7,526 nt of DNA from assembly GCA_003535395.1 (NCBI GenBank), contig DOHE01000196.1, positions 546 to 8,071 of the forward strand, read 5' to 3'. Both the position numbers and the translations under genes were made by a program. Below the pieces are notes generated by a model. It saw only the letters and a program-made list of their open reading frames with translations, made no database searches and had not been told where the DNA came from. This DNA is from Clostridiales bacterium (lineage in GTDB: Bacteria; Bacillota; Clostridia; UBA8921). How positions within the stretch are numbered: position 1 is the stretch's first letter; every line of letters starts with the position of its first letter. Below, in pieces: positions 5,282-7,526 of the stretch.

Positions 5282-5322
5282 GAAAACAGCCAACACATCT
5301 CCACCCCAGGAGGAATACAATT

Positions 5323-5610
5323 ATGGATAATAAAAAGACAAAAACCAGGCAGCCTCCGGAAAAACAGTCTCTGCTTAACCGTCTCAGCCGAATCGAAGGT
5401 CAGGTGAAGGGACTTCGCTCCATGGTGGAGGAAGACCGCTATTGCGATGATATTCTGACGCAGGTGGCGGCGGCGGAAAGTTCCATCCGCAGCTTCGGCT
5501 TGGTCCTCCTGGAAAATCACCTGCGCACCTGCGTAAAAGACCGCATCCAAAACGGCAATGAAGAGGTGCTGGATGAACTCATGATTACAATTGGTCGTTT
5601 CAGTCGGTGA
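5323..5610 (+). CDS. csoR: CsoR-family metal-sensing transcriptional repressor
   Basis: A 95-residue all-helical DUF156 (CsoR/RcnR/FrmR/CstR) repressor. The conserved LNRLSRIEGQVKGL segment spans residues 18-31. Cys41, His66 and Cys70 (in RYCDD and ENHLRTC) reproduce the Cys-His-Cys set that binds Cu(I) in CsoR. CstR-type persulfide sensors lack the His, so copper is favoured, though not proven. Apo-repressor binds DNA as a tetramer and releases it on metal binding. AGGAGG at 5308-5313 precedes the ATG, with 9 nt from its last base to the start. The gene sits behind its own operator and has no copper exporter or chaperone next to it in this window. Its last 11 bp overlap the convergent oxidoreductase gene, with no terminator visible between them. 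Confidence 0.92.
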   Translation: MDNKKTKTRQPPEKQSLLNRLSRIEGQVKGLRSMVEEDRYCDDILTQVAAAESSIRSFGLVLLENHLRTCVKDRIQNGNEEVLDELMITIGRFSR

Positions 5611-6811
5611 AATCGCACTCCACCCACCGGTTTTCACGCGCTGACCGGTAAGCTGCTTCCATCACCCGCTGGATATAGGCCCCCTCTTCAAGAGAAGGGC
5701 TTGCCGGCCGGCCTTCGTCTACGCATGAAAGAAAACTGTATAAACAGTGCACATGCCCCCGGAGCCAGCCGATGGAGACCTTGGATGCAGGAAATTCCCC
5801 ACCCGGGCCTGGATAACGCTGCACGCAGGCAATCCGTGTAAACCCTCGGTTCCCTCCCAACGGTACCTCCGGTGCTGACTGATCGAAAAAGTCCAGCCAA
5901 TTGGGATCCATCAGATTGAGCCGGACAGCACCGCCGGTACCGTGGATCTCCAGCCGAAGCTCATCTTCACTGCCTGTTGCTACCTTGGATGCCTCGATGG
6001 TGCCAAGCGCGCCCTGTTTCATCCGGGCCATCATCACTACCTGATCCTCCGCCGTCACGACCGCCGGTCGGCCTTCCCGGTCCGGCCGCACAGGGTGAAC
6101 GATGTGCGTGGCTGCCAGGATTTCGGAATATTCTCCAAGCAGGTGATAAATCAGATCCAGCACGTGGGACCCCAGATCCAGCAGAACGCCTCCGCCGCCA
6201 AAGACAACGTCCTGACGCCAGCCCATGGGCTTTGCCGCATCCACCTGGCCTGCATGCAGGTAAGCCGCACGAAAGGACAGGATCCGTCCCAACCGTCCCT
6301 CTTCAACGATTTCCCGAGCTCTTAAGACCGCCGGGAAAAATCGGTTGTGGAACACCATCTGGTGGACCTGCGGCCAAACACCTGCTGCAGAATTTTCTGC
6401 GCCTGGATTTCCCGCACTCGGATTTCCCACCGTCGCCTCTTGTTGCTGCCGCAATGCCTCCAAAACCTCCTGCGCCTGTCCGTAACCTGCGGTGAGCGGC
6501 TTCTCGCAGTAAACGGATTTGCCTGCCCGGAGCGCATGGACCAGGTCCGCCGCATGCAGTGAATTGGGTGTGCAAATACTGATCACCTGGATCTCTGGCC
6601 GCTCAAAAAGCCGGGCGGAGTCCGTTGTGGAAAATTCAAATCCATATTGGTCCCGGAACATCTCCGCCTTCTGAATCGTCCGGCTGCACACTCCCACCAG
6701 CCTGATCCGAAACTTCGCTCCCGGATAATAAAACGGGATCGTCCGATACCCGTAAGTATGCGTTCTTCCCATATATCCCGTGCCGATGACGCCGACCCCG
6801 ATCTCCTTCAT
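5600..6811 (-). CDS. Gfo/Idh/MocA-family NAD(P)-dependent oxidoreductase
   Basis: A 403-residue cytoplasmic dehydrogenase of the glucose-fructose oxidoreductase / inositol dehydrogenase family, oxidising or reducing a sugar, sugar acid or cyclitol. The N-terminal Rossmann fold has GVGVIGTGYMG (residues 5-15). The CEKPL motif at 102-106 provides catalytic Lys104, and LDLGSHVLDL at 211-220 provides His216 and the flanking Asp residues. An unusual Asn/Pro/Ala/Gly insert (about 127-145), made of pentapeptide repeats, follows the helix after the EKP motif. I chose the ATG at 6809-6811 because GGAGG (6820-6824) lies 8 nt upstream and the Rossmann fold begins at once; the upstream ATG at 6916 would overlap the previous gene and adds no domain. 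It lies 37 bp after the FAH-family gene, so the two form an operon. The substrate is unknown. Confidence 0.93.
   Translation of the reverse strand: MKEIGVGVIGTGYMGRTHTYGYRTIPFYYPGAKFRIRLVGVCSRTIQKAEMFRDQYGFEFSTTDSARLFERPEIQVISICTPNSLHAADLVHALRAGKSVYCEKPLTAGYGQAQEVLEALRQQQEATVGNPSAGNPGAENSAAGVWPQVHQMVFHNRFFPAVLRAREIVEEGRLGRILSFRAAYLHAGQVDAAKPMGWRQDVVFGGGGVLLDLGSHVLDLIYHLLGEYSEILAATHIVHPVRPDREGRPAVVTAEDQVVMMARMKQGALGTIEASKVATGSEDELRLEIHGTGGAVRLNLMDPNWLDFFDQSAPEVPLGGNRGFTRIACVQRYPGPGGEFPASKVSIGWLRGHVHCLYSFLSCVDEGRPASPSLEEGAYIQRVMEAAYRSARENRWVECDFTD
6380..6434 (-). repeat. In-frame 15-bp repeat within the Gfo/Idh gene
   Basis: The 9-mer GGATTTCCC occurs at 6405-6413 and 6420-6428, exactly 15 bp apart, with a degenerate copy (GAATTTTCT) at 6390-6398. 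The units encode NPSAG, NPGAE and NSAAG (residues 130-144), a low-complexity loop not expected in this family. The period matches the minisatellite in mtnA, although the base sequence is different. Confidence 0.75.
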
Positions 6812-6848
6812 GCTGCGCTCCTCCCGGACCTGCCTTCTGTTCCTGCAG

Positions 6849-7526
6849 TCATAGTTGTTCTGACTCCACCCGGTTGCGAAGCACTCCGATCCCTTCCACC
6901 TCCACTTCCACCACATCCCCGGCTTTCAGGAATACAGGAGGTTTACGTGCGAATCCGACTCCCTGGGGCGTGCCGGACAGGATGACCGTGCCGGGCAGCA
7001 GCGTCATATTGCGCGAACACCAGCTGACAAGCTCAGCCATTGGGAAGATCATGTCCCCGGTATTGGATTCCTGGAAAATGGTGGTGTTGATCCGGGTACG
7101 GATGTTTGCATTGTCCGGATCCAATTGGGTTTCGATCCAGGGCCCCAGCGGGCAAAAGGTATCGAAGGACTTGGCCCGAGCCCACTGCACATCCAGTTTC
7201 ATCTGACAGTCCCGGGCACTCACATCATTGCCGCAGGTGTACCCCAGCACATACTCCAGTGCCCGCTCCACCGGTACATTTTTGGCAGTCCTGCCAATGA
7301 CCGCTGCCAGTTCGCATTCATAGTCCACTTCGTCCGGCGCTGTAGAGGGCAGTCGAATGGCTTCCTCCGGTCCGATCACACTGGTGGTGGCCTTGATGAA
7401 GATCACCGGCCGCTCCGGCAGCTTCATCCCGCTCTCTCTGGCATGCTGCCGGTAATTGAGGCCGATGGCGATGATATTGGGAGGCGTTACGGGGGAAAGC
7501 AGGTTCACCTGTGTCAGATCATCACC
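6849..7526 (-). CDS. Fumarylacetoacetate hydrolase (FAH) family protein, 5' end outside window
   Basis: 225 C-terminal residues are visible and the frame is open to the window edge, so the true start lies beyond 7526; a GTG at 7506-7508 is not needed as a start. The FAH fold is clear: GLNYRQHA, then PVIFIKATTSVIGP, then VDYECELAAVIG with the two metal-binding Glu residues, then GNDVSARDCQ with nearby acidic residues, KSFDTFCPLGPWI, and SGTPQGVGFAR near the C-terminus. Family members hydrolyse, hydrate or decarboxylate 2-keto or 2,4-diketo acids using Mg2+ or Mn2+. Pairing with a Gfo/Idh dehydrogenase suggests a sugar-acid degradation pathway, for example on a 2,4-diketo-3-deoxy acid, but that is inference. 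The missing N-terminal part is probably 50-80 residues, judged from the usual family length of about 280-300. Confidence 0.92.
   Translation of the reverse strand, partial: GDDLTQVNLLSPVTPPNIIAIGLNYRQHARESGMKLPERPVIFIKATTSVIGPEEAIRLPSTAPDEVDYECELAAVIGRTAKNVPVERALEYVLGYTCGNDVSARDCQMKLDVQWARAKSFDTFCPLGPWIETQLDPDNANIRTRINTTIFQESNTGDMIFPMAELVSWCSRNMTLLPGTVILSGTPQGVGFARKPPVFLKAGDVVEVEVEGIGVLRNRVESEQL

Noticed and set aside
6812..6916. Longer start for the Gfo/Idh gene at the ATG ending at 6916
   Set aside because: It would overlap the FAH gene, adds 35 residues rich in Trp, Arg and Lys with no domain, and the internal ATG has a good GGAGG at correct spacing.

Overview
The window reads as chromosomal DNA from a GC-rich member of the Bacillota, probably a Clostridia-like anaerobe. 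This is inference: it rests on strong AGGAGG-type ribosome binding sites, tight gene packing, a CsoR-family repressor, and DUF1638, a family seen mainly in anaerobes and methanogens. No rRNA, tRNA or single diagnostic gene pins the taxon down.

Layout. From 4247 leftwards to the window edge lies a six-gene minus-strand operon: cyclophilin-type peptidyl-prolyl isomerase, mtnA (S-methyl-5-thioribose-1-phosphate isomerase), a class II aldolase, an SGNH/GDSL-like hydrolase, a DUF1638 protein, and a class I SAM-dependent methyltransferase cut by the left edge. Gaps are 26 bp or less and three pairs overlap. From 4454 to 5132 a lower-GC plus-strand toxin-antitoxin pair (MntA nucleotidyltransferase antitoxin and HepT-like HEPN RNase toxin) interrupts the region. 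It is bracketed by two direct copies of a 77-bp sequence (76/77 identical) that carries the operon promoter. A plus-strand CsoR-family repressor gene follows at 5323, with a CsoR-type operator inside its own promoter. From 7526 back to 5600, on the minus strand, are a fumarylacetoacetate-hydrolase-family enzyme (5' end outside the window) and a Gfo/Idh/MocA oxidoreductase, convergent with and slightly overlapping csoR.

How the genes may work together. MtnA plus a class II aldolase is the core of the known 5'-methylthioadenosine / 5'-deoxyadenosine salvage route called the DHAP shunt, in which a 5-substituted ribulose-1-phosphate is cleaved to DHAP and an aldehyde. The hydrolase, DUF1638 protein and methyltransferase co-transcribed behind it are not standard members, so the operon may be an extended or uncharacterised version. 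FAH and Gfo/Idh suggest sugar-acid or polyol catabolism, substrate unknown.

Most notable structures: the promoter-bearing direct repeats around the toxin-antitoxin module, which leave a copy of the operon promoter firing antisense into it; a C8 tract at the mtnA/aldolase junction where loss of one base fuses the two enzymes in frame; and in-frame 15-bp minisatellites encoding pentapeptides in both MtnA and the Gfo/Idh enzyme.
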